A model generated the notes under the pieces. That model did not search any database. It was not told the origin of the DNA and saw nothing but the letters and a program-made list of their open reading frames with translations. A stretch of DNA of 57,559 bases from a virus. The stretch lies in IMG/VR virus record IMGVR_UViG_3300005538_000014, positions 1 to 57,559 of that record. One strand, 5' to 3'. A program made the position numbers and the translations under genes. Of the stretch, positions 24,191-32,800 are shown in pieces (positions within the stretch are counted from its first letter, which is position 1; the number at the start of each line of letters is the position of its first letter).

Positions 24191-24230
24191 TCAAAAGAGA
24201 ACGCGCGGGAGGCACCCGGCCGCCCGCGCG
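24191..24230 (-). terminator. Intrinsic terminator upstream of the connector gene
   Basis: Eight-base stem CGCGCGGG / CCCGCGCG (24202-24209 with 24223-24230) and a 13-nt loop, followed on the minus strand by TTCTCTTTT. It ends transcripts from the capsid genes, or attenuates the promoter-like element just upstream at 24246-24251. Confidence 0.7.
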
Positions 24231-24232
24231 CT

Positions 24233-24254
24233 TGGTCTATACTCGCGTCACGCT
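24233..24254 (-). promoter_or_regulatory. GTGACG-type promoter-like element (leadered)
   Basis: Minus strand: GCGTGACG, then C-GAGTAT as the -10-like hexamer; the base 14 positions after GTGACG (24232) is an A, as at all other sites. Here no ATG follows. The predicted RNA would start just before the terminator hairpin and the connector gene 50 bases further on. It overlaps the end of the upstream ORF. Weaker than the leaderless examples. Confidence 0.4.
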
Positions 24255-24802
24255 TAGCGCGTGCCGAGTGCTCCGACAGCCGTTGGGCTGTCGATGATGT
24301 CGTAGTACGTGACCGTGAGACCCGCAGTATCGAGAGCGGTTGTGCCGCCAACGAAATTCGAGCCACTCGCATTATCCACCACAACGATTCCGATCATCAC
24401 CAGCCCGCTCGAAAGAGTGGCAAGCAGCGAGGAGGAAGCGATAGCGGCATCGTGATTCGACTTTGCGCCGCCGAACTGGCTTGACAGCGTGCCCGAGCTA
24501 TTGATGAAGAACGAGAACGCGCCACTCTGGCCGTTGGCGATGGTGCCCGAGAGCGCGGCCATGTCGGTGTTGGCCGCCTTACGGATGATCGTCCCGTTTA
24601 CCAGCGCAGCAAACGCGCTGCCAGCTTTGACAAGTGTCGAACCCGCGCCATGAATGACGAGGCCGGCCTTGCTGAGCATGGTATAGCTCGAATACGTGAT
24701 GATGTCTGTCAGCACGCTACCGATTTTCGCGTGCGATGCGGCAGGCGAAGAGCGGTTGAGCATGTCCCGCAACTGTGCGGCATTTGTAAAACCAGCGTCC
24801 AT
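24254..24802 (-). CDS. Putative capsid decoration or minor head protein
   Basis: 182 aa, second gene downstream of the major capsid protein. The N-terminus (MDAGFTNAAQLRDMLNRSSPAASHAKIGSVL) is helical. The remainder is Ser/Ala/Gly/Thr-rich beta-structure with few charged residues, as expected of a surface or trimeric decoration protein (GTLSSQFGGAKSNHDAAIASSS). I recognise no family. Position and composition support a structural role. Followed by a promoter-like element and a terminator. Confidence 0.45.
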   Translation of the reverse strand: MDAGFTNAAQLRDMLNRSSPAASHAKIGSVLTDIITYSSYTMLSKAGLVIHGAGSTLVKAGSAFAALVNGTIIRKAANTDMAALSGTIANGQSGAFSFFINSSGTLSSQFGGAKSNHDAAIASSSLLATLSSGLVMIGIVVVDNASGSNFVGGTTALDTAGLTVTYYDIIDSPTAVGALGTR

Positions 24803-24826
24803 GTCTTTCCCCTATCCGTTGGACGG

Positions 24827-25099
24827 TTACACGAGTGCGGTCTGTGCCGCGCCCTCTGTCTTCTCGCCATCGGCAGGCGGAGGAGGCGGAGGAGTTTCTT
24901 CTTTGCGCTCGCCGGCCTTTTTCTTCGGCGGCTCCTCGATCGCGACGACCTCGAAATGCTCGCTGTCGCGGAACTGTGCGGCACCCGCCTCATCGACAGG
25001 TTCAACGGTCCGTTTGCGATTCTTGTGCTTCTCGAAGGCGAAGCCGTTGATGTTGTCGCCCGCGTTCGGATGCGAGCAGATTACGTGAAATTTCGGCAT
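24827..25099 (-). CDS. Small hypothetical head-region protein
   Basis: 90 aa starting at ATG 25099 (GAAGGA upstream). The N-terminal 55 residues (MPKFHVICSHPNAGDNINGFAFE) contain a compact beta-like region. The rest is a charged, Pro-rich low-complexity tail (EEPPKKKAGERKEETPPPPPP). Tail-like disordered ends occur in capsid cement or head proteins. It is preceded by a hairpin (25119-25156) that resembles one upstream of ssb, so its translation may be regulated. No family recognised. Confidence 0.55.
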   Translation of the reverse strand: MPKFHVICSHPNAGDNINGFAFEKHKNRKRTVEPVDEAGAAQFRDSEHFEVVAIEEPPKKKAGERKEETPPPPPPADGEKTEGAAQTALV

Positions 25100-25118
25100 T
25101 GGATGTCCTTCAAAATTT

Positions 25119-25156
25119 GCCGGGGAGTGTCGGCTACAACCTCGCCACTCCCCGGC
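25119..25156 (-). promoter_or_regulatory. 5'-leader hairpin between capsid gene and small head gene
   Basis: Perfect 11-bp stem GCCGGGGAGTG / CACTCCCCGGC with a 16-nt loop, ending 19 bases before an ATG. Stem and loop strongly resemble the hairpin upstream of ssb (52907-52947): both have GAGTG...AGG-TTG...GCCGACACTC with compensating stem changes. It could be a terminator after the capsid gene (AAATTTT follows) or a translational operator. Confidence 0.6.
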
Positions 25157-25178
25157 TTTCTTCACCGCTTGTTTGTGC

Positions 25179-26699
25179 TTACGTTCCCACGCCGTACGGA
25201 CGCCACACCTGAGCAGTCGGCAGGATGTTCTTGATCACCGAGTGGTGACGCCGCTTGCCGATGCGGAGGTAGCCGAACAGAAGCTGCGCCCACGGGATGA
25301 TGGCGGAGTTCGTCGGGTAAAGCTGGAATTTCAGCATCGGCAGAAGCTGCCGCCACGAAATCGCCAGCGCGCCAGGCGACATGTTGAGGATGTACGCCTT
25401 GGTCGTACCCGCGATGTCACTGTTGTAGTCCGTCCACGTCGTGGTCGCGCCCGCAACTGCGATGCGCGCAACCTCACGGTAGTCCGAACCCCAACCGGCA
25501 GGACCGGAACCGGCGATCACGTTTCCGCCGCCCTTCGCCGAGCGGTAGATGATGTACCCGGTTTCCTGCGCGCCGGCCGAGCGGGTGATGGTGAGCACCA
25601 CCTTGTTGCCCGCCACGACGTTCTGCTGTGCAGCCACCTGGAACATCGGCGACCCACCGGAAGAGTTCACGCCCGCGACGCCGTAGTAGTACAGGCCCGC
25701 GCTGTTGTCGCTGTTCGCGAACAGCGAGGCAGCGTCCGCCGACTGCGCGGCGGCCACGTTTGCGGGAGTCTGCGCGGCGTTGGCGGTCGCAATCGTCGGG
25801 TACAGAACCTCGAACGGCTGCAACTGCAAGTCCTCACGGATGAAAACGTCCGGCTGGTTGGCAATGTCACCCCACGAGGTGCGAATGCCACGGACCGGAG
25901 CGCCGAGGCTCAGGCCGCCCGCGCCAACATCCGGCAGCGGAACACGGAAGGCGGGATCGAGCTTCGTGTCGAAATCCGCCTGCACGCCCTGACTGCAAAA
26001 GATGTCGGTCGGCGTACCAAAGTTTCCGAACCCGGCAATCGTGGCGGCCGCGGAGTTCACCGGGGCGATGCCATTGAGCGCGGCCGCGCGGATGTCGACG
26101 ATGTTGGCGGCCGGAACCTGACCGGCAGCAACACCCGCCTTCATCTGCGCATAGATGCCGTCAAACTCCAACGGGTTCACGGTCGAGTCACCCTCGAACG
26201 AGAGGTACTCGGCGTCCGTCAGAAGCTGCAGCGCACCGTTGCGCTGTTCGACTGCCTCGGAGTCGGCGATTGCGCCCTGCAAGGTCTGGACAAGCGACAC
26301 CTGACGCTGAGTCATGAGGTACTTGACCAGGCCGACGCGTCTGGCGTACGTGCCCTGAGTCTGCGCGATTGCACCCGTTTCCGAGTTCGTCGAGCCACCG
26401 GGAAACCCGCCAACTCCGCTCTGTTCCGTCCATTCATCGACGGTCGCGATTGCGTTGGTCTTCGTGAACTTGTTGAAAAGACGGAAATGCTTGTTCTCCT
26501 GAATGGTGGAGAGCAGCGTCTTTTCGAGAGACTGGACGCGCAGCGCAGCGCCGCCAGTCAGCGTCGAAACGTCGGTGCCGTAGCCCGCGGTCAACGCCTT
26601 CTGGAGTTCGCTGATTGCGTCCATCCCCATTTCGGCAGCGGTAGAGCCACCGACAACCGGAGCGCCGCCAGCCTGTACGTTAGGCAACTGGATCAACAT
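25179..26699 (-). CDS. Major capsid protein (HK97 fold) with a fibronectin-like insertion
   Basis: 506 aa. N-terminal segment KALTAGYGTDVSTLTGGAAL (34-53) and SIQENKHFRLFNK-like helix; then DEWTEQSGVGGF (E-loop region), YLMTQRQVSLVQ spine helix and YLSFEGDSTVNPLEFDG P-domain, in the order of SU10/large myovirus capsid proteins. Around 301-430 an extra beta-sandwich-like segment (GLYYYGVAGVNSSG... TGYIIYRSAKGG... ARIAVAGATTTWTDYNSD) has a fibronectin type III pattern. It probably projects from the capsid. A strong AAGGGG ribosome site precedes the ATG. Protease and scaffold genes lie upstream. Confidence 0.88.
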   Translation of the reverse strand: MLIQLPNVQAGGAPVVGGSTAAEMGMDAISELQKALTAGYGTDVSTLTGGAALRVQSLEKTLLSTIQENKHFRLFNKFTKTNAIATVDEWTEQSGVGGFPGGSTNSETGAIAQTQGTYARRVGLVKYLMTQRQVSLVQTLQGAIADSEAVEQRNGALQLLTDAEYLSFEGDSTVNPLEFDGIYAQMKAGVAAGQVPAANIVDIRAAALNGIAPVNSAAATIAGFGNFGTPTDIFCSQGVQADFDTKLDPAFRVPLPDVGAGGLSLGAPVRGIRTSWGDIANQPDVFIREDLQLQPFEVLYPTIATANAAQTPANVAAAQSADAASLFANSDNSAGLYYYGVAGVNSSGGSPMFQVAAQQNVVAGNKVVLTITRSAGAQETGYIIYRSAKGGGNVIAGSGPAGWGSDYREVARIAVAGATTTWTDYNSDIAGTTKAYILNMSPGALAISWRQLLPMLKFQLYPTNSAIIPWAQLLFGYLRIGKRRHHSVIKNILPTAQVWRPYGVGT

Positions 26700-26774
26700 G
26701 TACTTTTCCCCTTCTTCACACCCCGGCGTTTCGTCCGGCGATTGCTTTTTGTTTACGTTTCGTTCTTTTCGTGA

Positions 26775-27368
26775 TTACGCGAGAACGCGCCGCACGAAAT
26801 CGGCGTCGGGCTGTGCGCCCTTGTTGATGGCGTTCTCCGCTTTCGTGAGTTCGACGCCGCTCACCTTGCCGGCGAGATTCGCTTCGAGCGCCTTCGCGAG
26901 GAACGTGGACGGGTCCATGCCCGTGTCGTTCGCCTTGCTGACCTCGGTTGCGGCAGGCTTTTCGTTGATATGCACGACGCTCTTGCGTGGCTTCGGAGCA
27001 GCGCGCAGCGTTGCGACCTCTGCCTGCAGAGATTTCACGACGGTCCAGACGTTACCGAGAGCCGTTTCGGCTTTCTCCGCACGCTCGGACAGCGCCTTGA
27101 AGAGCGCAGTGCCATCGACGGCCGTACCTTTTGTGCCGTCCTCGAAAGTGACCTCGAATGACTTGCCGACCTCGTCGTCCTCTTCTTCGGCCTCTTCGTC
27201 GGCGTCCGCGTCGGCTTTGCCCTCCGCGGCCGCGGCAGCGATCTTGCCGTCGCCAGCCTTGTCGCCAGCGGGCAGCGCCTTGCTGACATCGGTTGCTTTG
27301 CCGGCGATCTCTTCAATCAGCTTGTCGAAATCGGGCTTCGCCGCCGTATTCTCGGTGTTTGCAGTCAT
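26775..27368 (-). CDS. Putative capsid scaffold protein
   Basis: 197 aa between the prohead protease and the major capsid gene, the standard position of a scaffold. It is strongly acidic and Ala-rich (ADADEEAEEEDDEVG), followed by a coiled-coil helix (KALSERAEKAETALGNVWTVVKSLQAEVATLRAA) and a basic segment. Scaffold proteins have this profile: highly charged, helical, and ending in a capsid-binding motif. Its start overlaps the protease stop (TAATG). Call by context plus composition. Confidence 0.65.
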   Translation of the reverse strand: MTANTENTAAKPDFDKLIEEIAGKATDVSKALPAGDKAGDGKIAAAAAEGKADADADEEAEEEDDEVGKSFEVTFEDGTKGTAVDGTALFKALSERAEKAETALGNVWTVVKSLQAEVATLRAAPKPRKSVVHINEKPAATEVSKANDTGMDPSTFLAKALEANLAGKVSGVELTKAENAINKGAQPDADFVRRVLA

Positions 27369-28249
27369 TACGTTCCCCTTTTGATTCGGTTTCTGAGGTC
27401 GAGCATGAATCGCTCGGTGTGTTCGGCGGCTTCATCCGGCCCCATGCCGAACGCCCTCTCCGAAAACTCTTTGATCGATTGCGCGCACGGCGTTCCGAGT
27501 TTGCCGTCACGAATTGCTTTCGAGATTTGCTCGCGGTAATCGAAATAATTGAGCGGCTTGCCTTGCAGCGATTGCTCGCGCAGCGAGCCGCCACCAGTGA
27601 GCGCGGCGGAATCTGTACCGTAACCAGCCGTCAGCGCCTTGGTGATGTCGAAGCCGCCTGGCGTCCAACACTTGGCGAACGCACCAACGGGAACCGTCGC
27701 GCACGCGTCTACGTGCTGGTTCACCGGAGTTTTGGACATGCCGATGTTGTGCCAGCGCAAACTCTTGATGATCACGCGGCGGGACTGCGTTTTCGGATCG
27801 ACTTCAACAGCCTTGTTAAGGGCTTGCCCGCCAACGCTCGCGTACCAGCGAGCGGGAGGGTGACAATCGGTCAGAGACGACCAAAACTGGTTCGCCTTTT
27901 CGGCGGCCGGGCCGTTTCCGCTATAGATTTCACATTTGACGAAGGTCTGGTTGCCGCTCGGGCGTACCTCTTTCGGCTGACCAATCTCGTAGGTAGCGGA
28001 ATCGGGAATGCCGAGCCGCGGCCCGATTTTGGTGAAATGCTCGATGTCCACATTGCCGTAGCGGAGGTAATAGTCGGCCGACTCCTGCAACGCCTTGGCG
28101 ACGATGGTTTCGTTTTGAAGGTCCGTACCCTCGTTGGACGCCTCACAGAACAAAAAGCGTTTGCCGCCCTCGGTTCGGGGCGTCGCTTTGAACACGCCAG
28201 CAATGCTGATCGTGTCGGGTGCGGCAGCCAAAAGTTCGGCGTCGTTCAT
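27368..28249 (-). CDS. Prohead protease
   Basis: 293 aa. The catalytic-type residues of phage prohead proteases are recognisable: His in VDIEHFTKIG (H71) and Ser in WYASVGG (S138), with the conserved strand SIAGVFKATPRTEGGKRFLF and HNIGMSKTPVN. Near the C-terminus (204-229) it carries KALTAGYGTDSAALTGGGSL, almost the same as residues 34-53 of the major capsid protein. The shared peptide may be a cleavage or packaging tag. The ATG lies 14 bases after a promoter element and opens the capsid operon. Confidence 0.8.
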   Translation of the reverse strand: MNDAELLAAAPDTISIAGVFKATPRTEGGKRFLFCEASNEGTDLQNETIVAKALQESADYYLRYGNVDIEHFTKIGPRLGIPDSATYEIGQPKEVRPSGNQTFVKCEIYSGNGPAAEKANQFWSSLTDCHPPARWYASVGGQALNKAVEVDPKTQSRRVIIKSLRWHNIGMSKTPVNQHVDACATVPVGAFAKCWTPGGFDITKALTAGYGTDSAALTGGGSLREQSLQGKPLNYFDYREQISKAIRDGKLGTPCAQSIKEFSERAFGMGPDEAAEHTERFMLDLRNRIKRGT

Positions 28250-28272
28250 GCGCCGAACCGTACCGTCACGAC
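28250..28272 (-). promoter_or_regulatory. GTGACG-type late promoter of the capsid operon
   Basis: Minus strand: GTCGTGACG ends 14 bases before the protease ATG (one longer than most). The -10-like hexamer is TACGGT, then TCGGCGC and ATG. No Shine-Dalgarno is present. Confidence 0.65.
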
Positions 28273-28317
28273 TGATTTTGAGAGAAAATTGCGGCGTGGT
28301 GAATCACGCCAAGGCAG

Positions 28318-28548
28318 CTAATCCGGCTTTGCGAGCACGCGATCAAGGCGGCCGCGCTCCAAGACGAGCGCCTGATACTCCTCGGCCGCGGCCGCGTCCG
28401 TCAGGGCGCGTGAGCGCAGTTTGGCGAGATTGCCGTCAATCTCCTCGCGGCGCGCAGCCGCGGCATTTGCGATGCTGTGCTCGGCCCGCTTCTGGCGCAT
28501 TGACAGGCCAGCGAGTTCAGCGAGCGCGCCCGAAAGGTCTTCTTTCAT
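28318..28548 (-). CDS. Small hypothetical helical protein
   Basis: 76 aa. The start overlaps the methyltransferase stop (ATGA), so it is translationally coupled. Almost entirely helical and charged (ELAGLSMRQKRAEHSIANAAAARREEIDGNLAKLRSRALTD), it probably forms a coiled coil. No family is recognised. It may assist the methyltransferase or belong to the head operon; the sequence gives no further clue. Confidence 0.55.
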   Translation of the reverse strand: MKEDLSGALAELAGLSMRQKRAEHSIANAAAARREEIDGNLAKLRSRALTDAAAAEEYQALVLERGRLDRVLAKPD

Positions 28549-29807
28549 GCCGCCAGGAGACTCCCTTGCGCGGTGTCACGGTCATACTTGCGGGCACCGA
28601 ACTCCACGCGCGCGGTCGCGATCTTCATATAGTCCCCATCACGCTCAATGCCGGTAAAGCGCAGCCCTGCGAGCATTGCGCCCTTGCCCGTGGAGCCACT
28701 CCCCATGAAGGGGTCGAGCACGATGCCGCCCGGAGGCGTCATAAGCCGGCAGAGGTAAGCCATGAGCGGCGTCGGCTTCACTGTCGGGTGATTGTTTCGG
28801 CGCTTGCGAGCCGCATTGAACCCTTCCCCGCCCTCTTCGATCACGTCGCCATTCGCCTCTTGCGACTGTGCGAGGTTCGAGCGTGCGAGCACCGCGTACG
28901 GCAGGTGTTCGCAGCCCTCCTCGCGATCCTGCTTTGACGCCTTGGCGCAATAGAAGAATCTGGCCGCGGAGCCGCCGAAATCATGAGGTGTCGCGGCCGC
29001 TCGCTTTTTGTACGCGCGGTAGACCGCCCCCGTGCTCGCGCTCGGCTCGTTACCATAGACAGGCGCTTGCTGGCCCGCGGCGGCCGGGAAGAGCGCCAGC
29101 ACCTCATCGCTGCCGTCGTGAATGAAATTGGCAGGCCAGCGCCCCTTCGGCGTCAGCACGGCTACATTCTCTTCGACGGACTTGGAATTGAAGCCCCACC
29201 CATCTTCCGGTCGCACATTGCGTGTGATCTCGCGGCCGACATCGCGCGCGTCCGCATCGGACACGGGCACGCGGCACCCATCGATCATAATGAACCCCGT
29301 GCCCCACTTGCGGATGTTCGACATGATGGTGCGCTCAGAAAGCGGCTTGCGCGCCCATACGATAGGCTCCCACGCGGGTTTGAGCGCGGTCCCACGCCCT
29401 TCGCCGGCAGAGTGGGATTTCGGCATGCCGGAGCCGTAGGCCCACGCAATTTGGTCGAGAATCTCGAACCCGGCATCCTCGATCGCGCACGCCATGCGGT
29501 GGTATCGGCGGGTTGCAGAGAACGCGACCAAGTTGGCACCGGGTTTCAGGATCCTCAGAACGGCGGCCCACGTTTCGGGCCGAAACGCGATGTCTCCGCC
29601 GTCCCACTGCTTTCCCATGAACCCGGCGCTCGCCCGCGCGAACGCTCCGTCCGTACCGAATTTCGCAGGAGCCGCGTTCGCGCCGCCGAACCGCTTGACA
29701 ATAGATGTCAAATGGTACGGCGGGTCCGTGACGCAGGAGTCAATCGAGTTTTCCGGCAGCAACGGCATGACATCCATGCAATCGCCGAGACGCAGATCAT
29801 ATCTCAT
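28545..29807 (-). CDS. Site-specific DNA (adenine-N6) methyltransferase, beta class
   Basis: 420 aa. Motif IV DPPY lies near the N-terminus (TDPPYHLTS, about 28-31) and the SAM-binding motif I near the C-terminus (VLDPFMGSGSTGKGAML), the beta-class circular order; HPTVKPTPLMAYL precedes motif I as usual. DPPY indicates N6-adenine methylation (or N4-cytosine less likely). The central 200 residues form a target recognition region. No cognate endonuclease gene is adjacent, so it is an orphan methyltransferase that probably protects phage DNA. Its start overlaps the stop of the next large gene. Confidence 0.88.
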   Translation of the reverse strand: MRYDLRLGDCMDVMPLLPENSIDSCVTDPPYHLTSIVKRFGGANAAPAKFGTDGAFARASAGFMGKQWDGGDIAFRPETWAAVLRILKPGANLVAFSATRRYHRMACAIEDAGFEILDQIAWAYGSGMPKSHSAGEGRGTALKPAWEPIVWARKPLSERTIMSNIRKWGTGFIMIDGCRVPVSDADARDVGREITRNVRPEDGWGFNSKSVEENVAVLTPKGRWPANFIHDGSDEVLALFPAAAGQQAPVYGNEPSASTGAVYRAYKKRAAATPHDFGGSAARFFYCAKASKQDREEGCEHLPYAVLARSNLAQSQEANGDVIEEGGEGFNAARKRRNNHPTVKPTPLMAYLCRLMTPPGGIVLDPFMGSGSTGKGAMLAGLRFTGIERDGDYMKIATARVEFGARKYDRDTAQGSLLAA

Positions 29808-32800
29808 GTTGCCCCCGCCTGTTCGTGTTCCACAGAGCGTTTGCGCAGGAAATAGGCCAGCCCCGTATCGTCGAGACTCTCCATCGGCGTCGTCATAAGG
29901 TCGCGGAGCGCGTACTTGTCCCGCAGCCGGCGTCGAGCGCGATCTTCGTCAGGATGGTTCGCGACCAGATCAATCAATTCCACGTCGTGCTTCTGCCCGA
30001 TGCGGTCGACGCGGCCGTTGCGTTGGGCGTGCGTCTTTGCCGTGTCGGGAGTGTCCGTGTTGATCACGTATTGACCGCGTTGGGCATTCAAACCAGTCGC
30101 CGCGGCATCGCTCGCCACGAGATAGTCTGCCTTTGCGGCCCCGGCGTCCGGGTTAAACATTTGACCTTTGTGCGCTTTCGCTTTCGAGCCATCTTTACCC
30201 GTGATGCTGACGACAGAATGACCGTCGTTTGCGAGCCGCTTTGCGATCTGTTCGACGGCATCGAGCGAGTGAGCAAAGATCACCGCTGGCTTGCCCGGCC
30301 GCTCAGCAACGAGCTTGGCAATCGCGTCGACCTTGGCTCCGCCGTTGTTGATGATGTTGCGGATTGCGGCGTCTTTGGTGATTCCGAGGCTCTTCTGCAA
30401 TTCCTTGGCAACGCGTTCGTGCTCTTCTGCCGGCACCCCCTCGAACCCGGCCGGGTTCAACTTTTTCAGGCCGGGAACATCCACCTCACCGCGCATGCGC
30501 GCGAGGCGGATGTTCGCCACTGTCTTTTCGACATCGGCGAGGGCCGCCTTTTGTTCGTCGGAGAGTTCGACCTTGTGCTCGCTCCGCGTGGCCGTGATGT
30601 CTGGATCGATCTTTGATGGATATTGGAACCGCGCGAGTTCGCGGCGCAGGCCGTCCCGTGCCGCAATCGTGTCAGGCCCGTACCGCCGCATAAACGCATC
30701 GCGGTCGGTGTATCGTGCCGGGTCCATCTTTTGGAGCAGCGAGAATGCTTCCGAGGCGTCATTCTTTACCGGGTCGGCGGAGGCGTTGACGTAGTAAGGC
30801 GTCGTGTCCGAAAGCGCGTCGATCACGTTGGCGAGTTCCGAATCCTCCTTGCCAGCCCGATTGAGCGTGTTGTGACCCTCATCGACATTGAGATAGTCGT
30901 AATTGATCCCTTCGGCGCGCATGACGCCGCGGAGCCACAACTTTCTTTCCTCCCGCGACATCGCAGCGAGTTTTGCCGCCATGTCGTGTTCCGACAGCCC
31001 GGCTTGCTTTGCGCCGAGGTGAACCATGTCATCGCGGAACGCTTGGTGCGTCATCACGGAGAAATCGTTGGATTGATCCTTGTACGCGGCAATGCGCTCC
31101 TCCCGCGATGCGCCTGGCCGCGCGTGCCACTTGTATGTGCCGGGTTTGAGGAACCGGAGCGCATCGCCGTTGTACTGGCCTTGCACGATGGATGGCACGA
31201 GGAAGAGGCCCCGCTTGGCTTTGCCCTTCTCTTTCAGATTTGTGAACCCGGCCATGCCGATCAGCGTCTTGCCGCTGCCTGTCCCGAACGAGAGAACGGC
31301 GCGCTTATTGGCCTCGATGTACTTGATTGCTCGCTGCCGAGCCGCGTTCTTGCCGCCGCTAAACTCCGGCGTGATCAGCTTCACCGGCTCGCCCGGCCGG
31401 AAATTCCGGCCGACCACCGGCATCATCGCCGCAATCTTGTTCTCCGCCTCATGCCCGATGGTGACGCGCTCATCAGCTTCGAGCGGGCGGGCCTCATTCG
31501 CCGCATCCGATGTGGCGAAAAATCCCATTTGCGCCGCATCGAAACCAGCCTCTTGCGCTCGCGCCGCGTCGAGCTTGTGCCGGACGGAGCCGGGAGCGTA
31601 TTTGCCGGACGTGCGGTTACGAAGGCGGTCGACCATGGCCCGCTCTTTCGCGAGGCGAGCTTCCCGCGCCTTCGGGTCAACCGCATCAAGATGGTTCAGG
31701 TTGTTGCGGATAGACACGCGTCCGGTTTTCAGCGGGGCCTTGGGATTGAGTGTGTTGTATGCTTTCGCGAACTCGCCAGAGACGCGCGAGCGCACCAAGT
31801 CCTGTACCGCCGCATAGGCGTTCACTGGCCCGTGCATCGCCTCTACATATTTCGGCCACGAGAGCGTTGCGGCGTTGATTTGGGCCGAGAGATCGTCTTT
31901 GCGATTGCGCCAGGCGGACCATTCCGGGTTGTCCACCATTTCCCCGAACATATCTTCGACCTTGCGCTCAGGCTGTGCGGATTTGAGCTTGTCCAATTCC
32001 TCGCGCATTGCTCGCATGTCGGCGGATTCGCGAGCTACGTGTTCAGCGAAAAACTGACGGAGGCCAGCCTGATCTTGTGGCGACAGTTCCCCAATCGGCT
32101 TGTACGCGGCGACGCCTGCCGGTTCCGACGCAAGCGCGCGGTGGAGCGCCTCGGTCGACGTCTCGTTGATCTCGAATGACTGCCGCTGGATTGGCGTGCG
32201 CTCCTCGCCATACCGCGAGCGCACGAAATCGTCCGCCATCTTATCGAGCGCCGGTTGCAGCCGTTCAGGCGGGACCATCTTGCCGCCCTCATCCCAAAGC
32301 GGCAGGATTTTGTTGAGCGCATCGAGATACTCTTCCGGCCGGCCGGTTTTCTGAATGGTGTCGGCCGCTTGCAGGTCCGCGATAATGTCCGCGGCCGCGT
32401 CTCCGTCCGCGGCTCGCGCGCCAGCATATTCCGTGATGCTTTGCGCGAGATCGTCACCGGGCTTGAACGGTTCGGCGAATTGCGCCGCGACGCCGGGTTC
32501 TGGATGCAGAGTGAGGTCCGGCCGCGCAGCAACGCCGGGAGGAACCCAATTCTCTTCGTCGTACTTGCCGTTGATGATTTCGAGGTTGCGCTTCACTTGA
32601 CCGAGGTCGGCGCGGCTCACTGGCTCGGCAAGGCGATCCATGCCTTCCGGTGTAACAGTGAGCACGCGATTGCCGCCCGCGGCATCAATCGAGTAATCGC
32701 CGCGCTGCAAGCCGATGGCGCGGCATTGGCGAATTGCCTCTTCCACCGTCGCATGCCCGAGCGACACTTGAAGCGGCTTGTCAGATTTGCCGCCCTGCAT

